From Opitutus sp. (GTDB lineage Bacteria > Verrucomicrobiota > Verrucomicrobiae > Opitutales > Opitutaceae), in the NCBI GenBank assembly GCA_009695065.1, contig SIBR01000015.1, forward strand, positions 10,284 through 74,283: a stretch of 64,000 nucleotides of DNA. Reading direction: 5' to 3'. Under the pieces are notes generated by a model, which worked only from the letters and a program-made list of their open reading frames with translations, ran no database searches and was not told where the DNA came from. A program made the position numbers and the translations under genes. The stretch's first letter is position 1. Every line of letters begins with the position of its first letter. This document shows, piece by piece, positions 36,153-44,597 of this stretch.

Positions 36153-37406
36153 TCAACCGGCGATCCGGTTGGGCACGGCCCAACGAATCCGGGCCAGCAG
36201 CAGATCGCCCTTGATGCCATTGCGCGGCTGCCATTCGCCGACGGTCACCCACGATTCGGCGGGGCTGGCATGGGTGACGTGGAAATTTCCCATGATCGCG
36301 ACGCGATCGGGGTCCTTGATGCCATCGCCGACCAAGGGAAGCACGACGCGTTCCGTGGCGCGGCGCAGCCGCAAGGTCGCGGGATCCACCTGGGCCATGA
36401 ACAGCGGCGAACGCCACCGGAGAACGTTGGCGTTGGTGGCATCCTTGCGCGTGTAGACGAGAAAGAGCGCGTCCGAATGAGCGAGCCAGTGCTGCTGCGT
36501 GGTCGACATCGTCAGCGGCTCTCCGTCGTCCCACGCCCACGCGCGCTGCGGTTCGAACGTGAGTCCGTCGTCGCTGCGCGCCACGTAACCCCGCTCGTCC
36601 TCGGCGCGGATCGTGAGGTAGATCCGGTTCTGGAAGGAGACCACGGACGGTTCGAGCAGCCCGCGGCCCTTCTTGTTGCGGATTTCAGGGCCGACTTGCT
36701 TCACGACTAGTCGCTCGCCGTCGAAACCGCAGATCACGCCCGCGACCGAGCGGGGGGCACCTTTGAAACCGAACGTGAGCGACATCTGGATGTCGCCGTT
36801 GGGTAGGAGCACGCGCTGGCCGCAGCCGTTGGAGTAAATCTCCGTGCCGCGCGGATCGTTCCACTCGAGCTTGCGCCGGGGACCCCAGCGACCGTCACGC
36901 CAGACCGCGTAGACCGGCCAGCGGGGCGGCTGCTTTGCGGAGAACTTGGGCCCGCTGTAGAATACGTTGTGCCCCATCGCCAGAACGGAGCGCGACGGTG
37001 CATGCCATTGCGGCACGACGTCGCACACCCCCTCTTCGCCCTCGGTGGGATGCGGTACACGGCCCAACGCCGGCACGGGTTGCGGCTCCATCCAGGTGCG
37101 GCCAAGGTCCGGCGACTCCATCCAGTGGACGGGGCCGAAGTAGTCCGAGCCTTGGATCGTTTGCAGCGTCATGAACGCCCGCGGGCCGCTGGCGCCCGGA
37201 ATCATGCACGCGCGGGGATGAAACCACGTCGGCCCGCCGCCATCGCGGCCACGGCGCACCGTGTTTTTTTCAATGGCGGCGATGAGCGAACTGTTCCCCA
37301 CCAGTGTGGTGGCGGACCGGCTGCGAGTGGGCAAAAGGACCAGCGCCCCGGTCGTCAGGGCGCCGGCGCGGAGAAAAGTGCGACGCGAAAGCGGTGCGGA
37401 CGGCAT
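36153..37406 (-). CDS. Tat-exported exo-alpha-sialidase-like beta-propeller protein
   Basis: A 417-residue protein from ATG 37406, which places a twin-arginine signal ([20 protein letters not shown]) at residues 6-25. The mature part is a six-bladed sialidase/neuraminidase-like propeller. Asp-box-like turns are visible as [21 protein letters not shown] and similar, together with the family openings [11 protein letters not shown] and [11 protein letters not shown]. Related proteins in PVC bacteria often lack full sialidase chemistry and may act on other glycans. A GTG start at 37445 would add 13 residues. The gene precedes asnS on the same strand; the SGNH hydrolase gene lies 75 bases upstream, so the pair may form a small exported-glycan-hydrolase unit. 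Confidence 0.83.
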   Translation of the reverse strand: MPSAPLSRRTFLRAGALTTGALVLLPTRSRSATTLVGNSSLIAAIEKNTVRRGRDGGGPTWFHPRACMIPGASGPRAFMTLQTIQGSDYFGPVHWMESPDLGRTWMEPQPVPALGRVPHPTEGEEGVCDVVPQWHAPSRSVLAMGHNVFYSGPKFSAKQPPRWPVYAVWRDGRWGPRRKLEWNDPRGTEIYSNGCGQRVLLPNGDIQMSLTFGFKGAPRSVAGVICGFDGERLVVKQVGPEIRNKKGRGLLEPSVVSFQNRIYLTIRAEDERGYVARSDDGLTFEPQRAWAWDDGEPLTMSTTQQHWLAHSDALFLVYTRKDATNANVLRWRSPLFMAQVDPATLRLRRATERVVLPLVGDGIKDPDRVAIMGNFHVTHASPAESWVTVGEWQPRNGIKGDLLLARIRWAVPNRIAG

Positions 37407-37481
37407 GGGCGCGGTGGCGTCGGACGAAGGTGGGTGTGCGGGCACGGGGTGGGGAAGTTTGCTTGCGAAAGCCGCGCGGGA

Positions 37482-38609
37482 CTACGGCGCCGATGAGTGG
37501 AGATGCCATTTTAACCACGCGTAGAACGTGGCCCCGATCTGCTGATAACCGGCGAGATTCGGATGCACGCCATTGTTGTCGGGATAGCCGCCGACCGGAT
37601 CGAGGTTCAATTCGGTCGGAACGAGATGGATGCCCTGCGATTCGCGGCCGCCGAACTGCGCGAGCATTCGCTGCACGAGCCGGTGCTGGATGCGCTTCCA
37701 ACCCCAGCGGTGATACTTGCCCTTGTAGTTGGCTTCGAAGCCGGACTCGCGGGCATTGGGTGGCGTGGTCAGGCCGACGGCAAAGGCCGTCTTCGGACTC
37801 GCGGCGCGAAAGGCCTTCAACAGCTGTTCGGCGTTGTCCAGGGCCGCGCCGATCGATTTTTCGATCGCCGCGGGATCGTCCGGACTCGCGGCGAAGCAGT
37901 CGTTGATCCCGAGGAGAAACGTCGCCACGTCAGGCGGCTGGTTGGCGCACTCCTCGCGCAGGTAGCGGGCGAGGTCGAGGGAGGGCTTCCCGTCCGCGCC
38001 GGCGTAAATGAACGGGCTGGTGCGTTTGCGCGCCAGCGGCCCCGCGGCGGTCTTTTCCGCGTCCGGCGAATACAGTGAAAGAAATGATTTCCAGGTCCAG
38101 CCGCCGTATCCCTCGTGGACAACCCCGGGTGCCGCGGACGCGGTCTTGTGCGTGCCGAGCATCGTCCAGCGAGGATTGCCCGGGTTGGAGAGGAGCCGCG
38201 CGATCTCGTTGGGGTAGTGCGTGGCGTTGGTGAGGCTGTCCCCGACGATGAGCAGCCGCAGCGAGCCGCCGGCGCCTGCGTCCCGCGGCACGATCTGCAG
38301 GACGGTACGTGCTTTTTCCAGCACGGTGCCATCGCGATCTTTCACGACGATCGCGAGTGTGTGCCTGCCCACGTCACGATCGGCCGGCGTGACCGTCCAG
38401 CGCCGCGCCTCAGTCTGGCCGATATCGCAGGTGATCTCAAAGCGGAAATTCTCCGGCGTTTCGGTCAGCACCACGTTGTCGTAGTAGAGGCTGAAGGGGA
38501 CGCCCGGCACGGCGTAGCAGGCCGGCGGCAGGGTGAGTTGAAGCGTGGCGGCGGCGGCCGAACACGCCAGACCCGAGATCGCGGTCAGGAACAGCAGGAG
38601 GGATTTCAT
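37482..38609 (-). CDS. Exported SGNH/GDSL hydrolase
   Basis: A 375-residue protein from ATG 38609 with a Sec signal peptide (SLLLFLTAISGLACSAAA). An N-terminal immunoglobulin-like beta domain (about 22-115) precedes an SGNH esterase domain. The catalytic Ser is in block I LLIVGDSLTNATHYP (about 126-140), block III is FLLGINDCFAA and the C-terminal D-x-x-H block is DNNGVHPNLAGY. Such enzymes deacetylate or de-esterify glycans outside the cytoplasm. Its neighbour downstream is the sialidase-like gene (75-base gap, same strand), consistent with joint action on decorated polysaccharides. The start is supported by the signal peptide immediately following. Confidence 0.88.
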   Translation of the reverse strand: MKSLLLFLTAISGLACSAAAATLQLTLPPACYAVPGVPFSLYYDNVVLTETPENFRFEITCDIGQTEARRWTVTPADRDVGRHTLAIVVKDRDGTVLEKARTVLQIVPRDAGAGGSLRLLIVGDSLTNATHYPNEIARLLSNPGNPRWTMLGTHKTASAAPGVVHEGYGGWTWKSFLSLYSPDAEKTAAGPLARKRTSPFIYAGADGKPSLDLARYLREECANQPPDVATFLLGINDCFAASPDDPAAIEKSIGAALDNAEQLLKAFRAASPKTAFAVGLTTPPNARESGFEANYKGKYHRWGWKRIQHRLVQRMLAQFGGRESQGIHLVPTELNLDPVGGYPDNNGVHPNLAGYQQIGATFYAWLKWHLHSSAP

Positions 38610-38776
38610 CGGGGTAGGGGCGACGAAAGGACGACGCGGAAGGCGGCGATTGAAGTCAACTTTCCGATAAGCGGGAGGGCGAACCCGCCGTGGGCAGGGC
38701 CCCTGTCCCGGTGGCTCCTCGACACCGTCGGTGTCGGTGCTATTTTCGTTTCCGATTTTCCCGGTCCCTTGCCGCC

Positions 38777-39358
38777 ATGAAATTTTCCGCCCGTCTGGTT
38801 TCTTTCCTTGCCCTGATCCTTGCCGGCATCGTCGCGGGTCCCGTGGCGCGCGCCAAGTCCGATGCCGAAGCGGAGCGGGCGGACATCCGCGCCATGCGTG
38901 ACAAGGTGCTCGCGGAGCTCTACCAACTGCATCCTGGCACAAAGGCGAAGATCAAGAAGGCCGCCGGTTACGCGGTGTTCTCCAACATCGGCATCAACCT
39001 CGTGCTGGCGAGCTTTGCCGGCGGCCATGGTATCGTCGTCAAGCCGGGCACGTTCAAGGACAGCGAGACCTTCATGAAGATGGGCTCGGCGGGCATCGGT
39101 TTCGGCCTCGGCGTGAAGGATTTTCGGGCGGTGTTCATCTTCAGCAACAAGGCGAAACTCGAGGCCTTCGTGGAAAAGGGCTGGGATTTCAGCGGGCAGG
39201 CCGATGCCGCCGCCAAATCCGACGACAAGGGTTCGGTGCTCGCGACTGCGGCCACGGCGATCCCGGGCGTGGAGGTCTATCAAGTCACCAAGAACGGCCT
39301 CGCCCTGCAGGCGACGCTGCAGGGCAACAAGTACTGGAAGGACCGGGATCTCAACTGA
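38777..39358 (+). CDS. YSC84/SYLF-domain lipid-binding-type exported protein
   Basis: A 193-residue protein from ATG 38777 with a clear signal peptide (VSFLALILAGIVAGPVARA, cleavage near residue 26). The SYLF (YSC84) domain shows KKAAGYAVFSNIGINLVL, GHGIVVKPGTFKDSETFMKM, GSAGIGFGLGVKDFRAVFIF and TAIPGVEVYQVTKNGLAL. SYLF domains bind phosphoinositides in eukaryotes; the bacterial role is unknown, probably periplasmic lipid or envelope association. The length equals the bare domain plus signal. It is divergent from the SGNH gene (167 bases apart) and converges on the Gfo/Idh/MocA gene with only 32 bases between stops. Confidence 0.9.
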   Translation: MKFSARLVSFLALILAGIVAGPVARAKSDAEAERADIRAMRDKVLAELYQLHPGTKAKIKKAAGYAVFSNIGINLVLASFAGGHGIVVKPGTFKDSETFMKMGSAGIGFGLGVKDFRAVFIFSNKAKLEAFVEKGWDFSGQADAAAKSDDKGSVLATAATAIPGVEVYQVTKNGLALQATLQGNKYWKDRDLN

Positions 39359-39390
39359 GCCGCGCCGGGTGACGCGCGCGGCGGTGTTCG

Positions 39391-40875
39391 CTAGGCCTTC
39401 AGGATTCCGTCCCAGCCTTTGCGATACTCGGGGCGGCGGATGAAGGGCGCGGCTTCCGGCGCGTTCGTCGCGCGCATGGCCGCGTAGTCCCACATAATCT
39501 TCTTGCCGGTGCGGTAAGCCACGTTGCCGAGATGGTTGGCCTCGGTCGTCCAGCCGGAATACTGGAAATCCGAGCCGGGTCGCGGTCCGGTGCCTTTGGC
39601 GAAGTTGACCCACTCGACCCAGTGGCCGGGCGAGCGGGGCAGCGTCTCGGAGGGAGTCTTGAAATCCTTGAATTTTTCCTCGGGCAACAGCTTCCCGTTG
39701 CCGAGCAGCATGCCCTTGTCGCCCATGAATACGCACGAACGGCCGCCCCACGCCGGCACCCACCCGGGGGGCTTACTGTTACCTTGGTGCCAGACCAACT
39801 TGAGTGCGGGCTGGGAACCGACGGCCGGAAACTCAAACGTCGCCATCAGCGTTGCGGGCGCGAGTTCCGGATGGGCCGGTCCATGGGGCGAAACGGCTTC
39901 GATCGTCGCCGGGGCCAGCACGCGCCGGCCCGTGGCATCGGTCCGCCAGAGATCCAGCACGGTGTAGGGCACGTCGTTGTCGTGGCTGCCGAGGTCGCTC
40001 ATCGTGCCGTTGCCAAAATCCCACCAGCGATACCACCGGGGACCGGGGAAATACGTCGCATGAAACGGCCGCACCGGCGCGGGCCCGAGCCACAGGTCCC
40101 AGTTCATGTTCGCCGGCACGGGCATCTCCTCCTTGAACCGCTCCACGATCTGGCTGCCGTTGTAGAATCCGTGGGGTTTGTCGAAGCGCTCGGCGGACGC
40201 GGCATCCTGGAGTCCCCAGGCGCGGTCGGCCCAGACGTGGACTTCGCGCACCGGGCCGATCGCGCCCGTGTTCAGAATTTCGCGGATCGAACGTCGCGTG
40301 GCCATGGCGTGGCCCTGGTTACCCATCTGCGTCGAGAGGTGCGGATATTTCGCGGCGGTTTCGCGGATGAAGCGCGTTTCCCAAATGTTATAGGCGAGCG
40401 GCTTTTCGCAGTAGACGTGCTTGCCATGGGTCAGCGCCAGGTACATGGCAAACGCGTGGGTGTGTTCGGCCGTCGAGACCACGACGGCGTCGAAATCGTT
40501 CGGGCGGTCGAAGACGCGGCGGAGATCGTTGAACTTTTTGGCCTGCGGATACCGTTGGGCCGCGGAGTCTACCGCCACCTGGTTCACGTCGCAGATCACA
40601 GCGACGTTTTCGTCCGGATGCGGGGCCGACGGTTCGGCTTTGCCCTTTCCACTGCGCCCACCCTGGCCGCGGCCCGGCACGATCGTGAGTTCGTTCAAGC
40701 TCGCGCTCGCGCGACCGCCGCAGGCGATGAACGCGATATTCAGCTTGCTGTTCAGATTCTGGCCGCGGAGAAACGCGGGAGCGCCGGTGATGAGCGCGGC
40801 TGTCGCCAGGGTTTTGCCGACGAACTCGCGGCGCGTGAGCAGATGGGGAGACGTCGTTTTTGGGGTCTTTTTCAT
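39391..40875 (-). CDS. Tat-exported Gfo/Idh/MocA family oxidoreductase
   Basis: A 494-residue protein from ATG 40875 with a twin-arginine signal TRREFVGKTLATAALITG (about residues 14-31), indicating folded, cofactor-loaded export. The Rossmann domain starts KLNIAFIACGGRASASLNEL and is interrupted by a Gly/Lys-rich insertion of about 25 residues (near 68-92) before NVAVICDVN. The family lysine is in HGKHVYCEKPLAYN, and the C-terminal domain has WRWWDFGNGTMSDLGSHDNDVPY-like sequence. It differs from the cytoplasmic paralogue at 4792. Periplasmic members are common in Verrucomicrobiota and include glycoside hydrolase-like NAD-dependent enzymes; substrate unknown. It stands alone and is convergent with the SYLF gene. 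Confidence 0.9.
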   Translation of the reverse strand: MKKTPKTTSPHLLTRREFVGKTLATAALITGAPAFLRGQNLNSKLNIAFIACGGRASASLNELTIVPGRGQGGRSGKGKAEPSAPHPDENVAVICDVNQVAVDSAAQRYPQAKKFNDLRRVFDRPNDFDAVVVSTAEHTHAFAMYLALTHGKHVYCEKPLAYNIWETRFIRETAAKYPHLSTQMGNQGHAMATRRSIREILNTGAIGPVREVHVWADRAWGLQDAASAERFDKPHGFYNGSQIVERFKEEMPVPANMNWDLWLGPAPVRPFHATYFPGPRWYRWWDFGNGTMSDLGSHDNDVPYTVLDLWRTDATGRRVLAPATIEAVSPHGPAHPELAPATLMATFEFPAVGSQPALKLVWHQGNSKPPGWVPAWGGRSCVFMGDKGMLLGNGKLLPEEKFKDFKTPSETLPRSPGHWVEWVNFAKGTGPRPGSDFQYSGWTTEANHLGNVAYRTGKKIMWDYAAMRATNAPEAAPFIRRPEYRKGWDGILKA

Positions 40876-41054
40876 GGGGTGATACAGGGGAGGAACGGCC
40901 GGCGGGGAGGGAATCTTCTCATCGCTGCGCGATCACACGTGATCGCGGAAAACGATGTGGGTTGCGTAGCGCGGCCTGGACCGGACGGCAAGGGCCGACT
41001 GACGGGGCGCCGGATTCCGCGAGCGGAATGAAGCGGTCGTCCCCGCCGGTGGGA

Positions 41055-41579
41055 TCAAGGGGCGGGCTTAAAGGAAAACAGATTGGTGAATGTCCACTTC
41101 CCTTCCTTCAGTGTTCCCCGCGTCGCGGCGAGGACGGGTCCCGGGCGTTTTTCCCAGACGATGCGAAGCGGATTGGTGCCGCCGATTTTTTCCAGCACCA
41201 CCCGGTCGTTGCCCAGTTCGATGACGGCGTAGTGATCCGAGGCATCCTTCTCCTCGCGGCCGGTGAGGCCGGGGTTGAAATGTTTGACGCGCAGGCTCAC
41301 GCCGGAGCCCGCCTGTTCCGCGACGAGGATTTCGTACATCGTCGCCTTGCCCTCCTTCATCTGGCGCATCGTGCCGAGGACGTTGTTGCCCGAGGGGGCG
41401 GTCCACATGGCCTCCATCGCGGTCCCGGAGGTGCTGGAGCCCAGCCAGTGTCCGGCGAGAAAGCCGAGGCCGCTGACGCTGGTCGTGGCGGGGGTGGAAG
41501 CTTGGGCCGAGAGACGGGCAGAAAGTCCGGCGAGCAGTGTGGCGATAAGGAGGACGAGGCGAAGGGGCGGGGTTTTCAT
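41055..41579 (-). CDS. DUF6265 family exported protein
   Basis: A 174-residue protein from ATG 41579 with a signal peptide (RLVLLIATLLAGLSARLSAQA). The mature domain matches the DUF6265 pattern: LGFLAGHWLGSSTSGTAMEAMW, SGNNVLGTMRQMKEGKATMYEI, VSLRVKHFNPGLTG and a final WTFTNLFSFKP. This is a lipocalin-like beta-barrel family of unknown function. It is unlinked to neighbours: the TA-like locus ends 130 bases upstream, and the Gfo/Idh/MocA gene starts 180 bases further downstream on the same strand. The N-terminal extension before the chosen start (to 41669) is not conserved and overlaps no other feature. Confidence 0.82.
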   Translation of the reverse strand: MKTPPLRLVLLIATLLAGLSARLSAQASTPATTSVSGLGFLAGHWLGSSTSGTAMEAMWTAPSGNNVLGTMRQMKEGKATMYEILVAEQAGSGVSLRVKHFNPGLTGREEKDASDHYAVIELGNDRVVLEKIGGTNPLRIVWEKRPGPVLAATRGTLKEGKWTFTNLFSFKPAP

Positions 41580-41708
41580 GGGTAAAGGAAACAGGAATAA
41601 CGCCGATCCGTGCGCAAGGATCGAGTTTGGTCCCCGCGCGCGGCAGGGAAAAGCGGCCATCAAAACCACGGCCAGAAACTCACGCTGCGGCTGCGAGGTC
41701 TGGTTGGG

Positions 41709-41966
41709 TCAGACCGCTTCGAGTCCGACAATGCGGATCTGTTTCGCGGCGTGATCGGCGTGCCAGGTGACGAGAAACTGCTCGTCGAAGAGGGGCACCT
41801 TCAAGGGCTGTCCTCGTGCGTCTGAATCCTGATAGTCGCCACGGGTGAACGGATGATCTGCAAGCTGGCGAAAGAAGCTGAGCAAACGTTCACGTTGGCC
41901 TCTTGGCAGCAGGTGGAAGGCTTCGCATCCTGCGTCGTCCACGGCGTAGCCGTAGCCCAAGTTCAT
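41709..41966 (-). CDS. Putative RelE/ParE-like toxin
   Basis: An 85-residue protein starting at ATG 41966 inside the stop codon of the upstream gene (ATGA overlap). The sequence shows the small RelE/ParE layout: an N-terminal strand YGYAVDDAGCEAF, a helix pair LLPRGQRERLLSFFRQLADHPF, then a GQPLKVPLFDEQFLVTWHAD strand pair and an IRIVGLE end. Members are usually ribosome-dependent RNases or gyrase inhibitors. Assignment is from shape and gene arrangement, not from a strong motif. The immediately upstream, translationally coupled small acidic-helical protein (41963-42178) is the natural antitoxin candidate. Low-confidence alternative: an unrelated small protein. Confidence 0.65.
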   Translation of the reverse strand: MNLGYGYAVDDAGCEAFHLLPRGQRERLLSFFRQLADHPFTRGDYQDSDARGQPLKVPLFDEQFLVTWHADHAAKQIRIVGLEAV

Positions 41967-42178
41967 AGGCCCTTCTTGCAAAGGTCTTCGTGGAGTTGTT
42001 CGAGCTTCGATTGAGGCACGCCGCCGCCCTGTTCCATCGCTTGCAGACAGCGCGTCATCTCGGCCTTGTGTTCGGGGTCATTGGCTCGAGTCAGGTGCAG
42101 CAGAAACGCCTTCACGCGGGTGCGGTCTTCGGGCGACATGCCCTTGAGGGCTTCCTGCACTTCCTGCACGGTGCTCAT
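41963..42178 (-). CDS. Putative antitoxin of the RelE-like toxin
   Basis: A 71-residue helical protein (MSTVQEVQEALKGMSPEDR..., ending LHEDLCKKGL) starting at ATG 42178. It overlaps the toxin start by four bases, the classic antitoxin-first order. It lacks a recognisable DNA-binding motif but has alternating charged helices as antitoxins do. Its opening MSTVQEV and about 110 bases of upstream DNA are near-duplicated at the next gene upstream (42460), so the two arose by local duplication. No other family evidence. Confidence 0.6.
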   Translation of the reverse strand: MSTVQEVQEALKGMSPEDRTRVKAFLLHLTRANDPEHKAEMTRCLQAMEQGGGVPQSKLEQLHEDLCKKGL

Positions 42179-42279
42179 GGCGGAAACGATGTGCGCCGGG
42201 CCGGTTTTGGCAAACGGGATTTCGGTGGCTGAAACGACGGAATGGAAAAACGTTGGAACGCTAATCTACGCTCATGGAC
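42161..42279 (-). repeat. Leader duplication, copy 1 (upstream of the antitoxin-like gene at 42178)
   Basis: Shares with copy 2 (42443-42550) the blocks TTCCTGCACGGTGCTCATGG, TTTGGCAAACGGGATTTC, GGCTGA, CGTTGGAA and TAATCTACGC...CATGGAC in the same order. On the reverse strand this is the promoter/leader plus the first codons of the gene. Confidence 0.85.
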
Positions 42280-42460
42280 GCTGATTCGGATAGGCGTGGC
42301 CGGCGTTCTCGTTCAATGCGGCGAATTTGCCGGCGGCGGCGGCCTGCATCTGGCGATCCCAATCGTCGTCGCTCCAGCCGCAGAGATCGGCGATGAGCGC
42401 GGCGCGTTCTTCGAGCGGCAGTTGCTCGATGGCGGACTTGATTTCCTGCACGGTGCTCAT
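42272..42460 (-). CDS. Orphan antitoxin-like small protein
   Basis: A 62-residue protein from ATG 42460 (MSTVQEIKSAIEQLPLEERA..., then GWSDDDWDRQMQAAAAGKF). The N-terminal V-x-E-I-x-x-A-I-x-x-L-P pattern is widespread in small type II antitoxins, which pair with RelE-like toxins. Here no toxin follows: after the stop at 42272 comes the leader of the neighbouring antitoxin-toxin pair. It is therefore either an orphan or the survivor of a deleted pair. It shares its leader sequence and first five codons with the gene at 42178. Confidence 0.6.
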   Translation of the reverse strand: MSTVQEIKSAIEQLPLEERAALIADLCGWSDDDWDRQMQAAAAGKFAALNENAGHAYPNQRP

Positions 42461-42550
42461 GGTGGAAACGCTGCGTCGGCGGGCGAGGTTTGGCAAACGG
42501 GATTTCCCGGCTGAGATAGCCGTTGGAATGCGTAATCTACGCGCATGGAC
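42443..42550 (-). repeat. Leader duplication, copy 2 (upstream of the antitoxin-like gene at 42460)
   Basis: The second copy of the promoter/leader segment, with the same block order as copy 1 and some divergence and indels between blocks. Its far end (about 42550) coincides with the start of the remnant reading frame at 42551. Confidence 0.85.
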
Positions 42551-42855
42551 ATTTTGCGGGCATCAAAAAGAGTACCGCCGCGTTTGTTACCGCTCTGAAA
42601 AAGTATACCCCTACGATTCGACTTATCGACCATGGAGACACCACCATCTCAAATCAGGCCGCGTATTTTGTGGTGGTCGACTATACGCAGTCGGCAGCAG
42701 GTATCGACGTGTTCGTGCGGCAGATTCAGTTCATCACTGGCAAAGATGGCCTAAATTACACCATTGCGATGCGAGATTCACCAGAGGCGTGGGCCAGTCA
42801 GTCGAAGCTTTTCACTATTTTGGCCACGCGATTCGTCCTTCTTCCGCCGCGATAA
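42551..42855 (+). pseudogene. Truncated reading frame, unrecognised
   Basis: The plus strand carries about 100 residues of protein-like sequence (STAAFVTALKKYTPTIRLID, FVVVDYTQSAAGIDVFVRQI, LNYTIAMRDSPEAWASQSK) without a credible start codon in frame. The base composition is visibly less GC-rich than its surroundings. It abuts the end of leader copy 2, so it looks like the 3' part of a gene whose start was lost when the duplicated segment was inserted. I do not recognise the family. From 42856 to 42990 I see nothing. Confidence 0.4.
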
Positions 42856-42990
42856 AAGCAGAAATGCCCAACAAGTAGGCGCCAGCAACGCCGTGATCGG
42901 TCACGTCGTGGCTCGAATCCAAAATGAAAAGCCCAAAGCGAATTATCCTTCGTAACGCTGCACGAATCATGCCCGCCGGTGGCGTGGCGG

Positions 42991-44514
42991 TCATTTGATG
43001 AACTGACCGCAGAACTGCTCCACCGACATGGCTTCGAGTTTGGTCCGGTCGGCAAAGGGCGTCATGAAGTCCCTTGCTTTGGCCGCGCCGAAATGGGCCG
43101 CAAAGGCCGACTCGGCCTTTTGCCGGAGCACCGGAATGCCCTCGGCGCGGCGGCGGCGATGGCCGATGGGATATTCGGCCACGATCTTGTCGGTGTGCGT
43201 GCCGTCGCGGAAAAAAACCTGCACGGCGTTGGCGATCGAGCGTTTGTCGGCGTCGAGGTAGTCCCGGGAATACTGCTTGTCCTCGACCACCGTCATGCGC
43301 GCGCGGAGGGCGTCGATGCGCGGGTCGTGGGCGATCTTTTCCTCGTAGTGCTCCGCCGTCAGGTTCCCGAAGATCAGGCCGATGGCGGTCATGTATTGCA
43401 GGCAGTGATCGCGGTCGGCCGGGTTGTTGAGGGGGCCGCTCTTGTCGATGATGCGGATCGCGGACTCGTGCGTGGTGAGTTCGACGCGGCCGATCTCGTG
43501 CAGGCGGTCGCGGACGAGGGGATGAAGCTGGATCGCGCATTCCACGGCGGTCTGCGCGTGGAACTCGGCGGGGAAGGAAATCTTGAAGAGGATCTGCTCC
43601 ATCACGTAGCTGCCGAGCGGCCGCGCGAGTTTCACGGGCTGGCCCTTGAAGGAAACGTCCTGGAAACCCCACGTCTTGGCGGTGAGCACGGACGGGTAGC
43701 CCATCTCGCCGGTCATGGCGATCAGCGCGAGGCGGACCGCCCGGCTCGTGGCGTCCCCGGCCGCCCAGGATTTGCGGGAGCCGGTGTTGGGGGCGTGGCG
43801 GTACGTGCGCAGCGCGGAGCCGTCGAGCCACGCGTGCGAGAGCGCGTTGATGATTTGGTCGCGCGTGCCGCCGAGGAGCGCGGTGGCAACGGCAGTGGAG
43901 GCAATGCGCACAAGTAACACATGGTCGAGTCCTACGCGGTTGAATGAATTTTCGAGCGCCAGCACACCCTGGATCTCGTGGGCCTGAATCATGGCGACGA
44001 GGACGTCGCGCATCGTGAGGGGCGGGCGGGCGGGCCGGCGGGGAGCGCCCGGCGCGGCGACCTGTTCGGCGGTGAAGGCGGACAGCGGCGTGCGAAACGC
44101 GGTGGGCACGGCGCCCGCGGCCTGGTGGCGCGAGAGCCAGTCGGTCACCGCGAGGATGGCGCCGAGATTGTCGGACGGATGTCCCCATTCGGCGGCGAGC
44201 CATGTGTCGTTGAAATCGAGCCACCGGACGATCGTCCCGATGTTGAACGCGGCCTGCACCGGATCGAGTTCATAGCCGGTGCCGGGAACGCGGGCGCCGT
44301 TTTTCGTCGTGGTGCCGTCGACCACGGGGCCGAGGAGCTTCGTGCACGCCGGGAAGGCGAGGGCGAGGATGCCGCAGGCGAGCGTGTCGGCGAGACACCA
44401 GCGCGCGGTGTCGAGGGCGTCGTCGCCCGGCTGACGCTGGTTCAGCACGTAGTCGGCGATCTCGGCGAGAAGCGCATCGGCGGGCGGGCGGACGTTGGAG
44501 ATGGGGGAGGACAT
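42991..44514 (-). CDS. prpD: 2-methylcitrate dehydratase (MmgE/PrpD family)
   Basis: A 507-residue MmgE/PrpD protein, close to the usual 480-500 of PrpD. Motifs include [37 protein letters not shown] (the conserved D-F-N-D and H residues of the active site), [17 protein letters not shown], and [25 protein letters not shown] with its catalytic-loop Lys. PrpD dehydrates 2-methylcitrate to 2-methylaconitate in propionate breakdown. It is last in the prpB-prpC-prpD unit (83 bases after prpC), separated by a nested inverted repeat. Cytoplasmic. The operon context makes PrpD more likely than a paralogous MmgE. Confidence 0.95.
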   Translation of the reverse strand: MSSPISNVRPPADALLAEIADYVLNQRQPGDDALDTARWCLADTLACGILALAFPACTKLLGPVVDGTTTKNGARVPGTGYELDPVQAAFNIGTIVRWLDFNDTWLAAEWGHPSDNLGAILAVTDWLSRHQAAGAVPTAFRTPLSAFTAEQVAAPGAPRRPARPPLTMRDVLVAMIQAHEIQGVLALENSFNRVGLDHVLLVRIASTAVATALLGGTRDQIINALSHAWLDGSALRTYRHAPNTGSRKSWAAGDATSRAVRLALIAMTGEMGYPSVLTAKTWGFQDVSFKGQPVKLARPLGSYVMEQILFKISFPAEFHAQTAVECAIQLHPLVRDRLHEIGRVELTTHESAIRIIDKSGPLNNPADRDHCLQYMTAIGLIFGNLTAEHYEEKIAHDPRIDALRARMTVVEDKQYSRDYLDADKRSIANAVQVFFRDGTHTDKIVAEYPIGHRRRRAEGIPVLRQKAESAFAAHFGAAKARDFMTPFADRTKLEAMSVEQFCGQFIK

Positions 44515-44522
44515 TTTTGAAA

Positions 44523-44597
44523 ATCGTGCTCGTGATCGTGCTCTTACTCAGCTCGATTCCACCCGAGCACGATCATGAGCAAGAGGACGAGCACGAT
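44523..44597. repeat. Nested inverted repeat between prpC and prpD
   Basis: The outer arms are ATCGTGCTC (44523-44531) and GAGCACGAT (44589-44597). The inner arms are GATCGTGCTC (44534-44543) and GAGCACGATC (44565-44574). The short unit CGAGCACGATC recurs several times. The element fills the whole prpC-prpD gap and could form a stable RNA hairpin inside the operon transcript. Confidence 0.75.
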
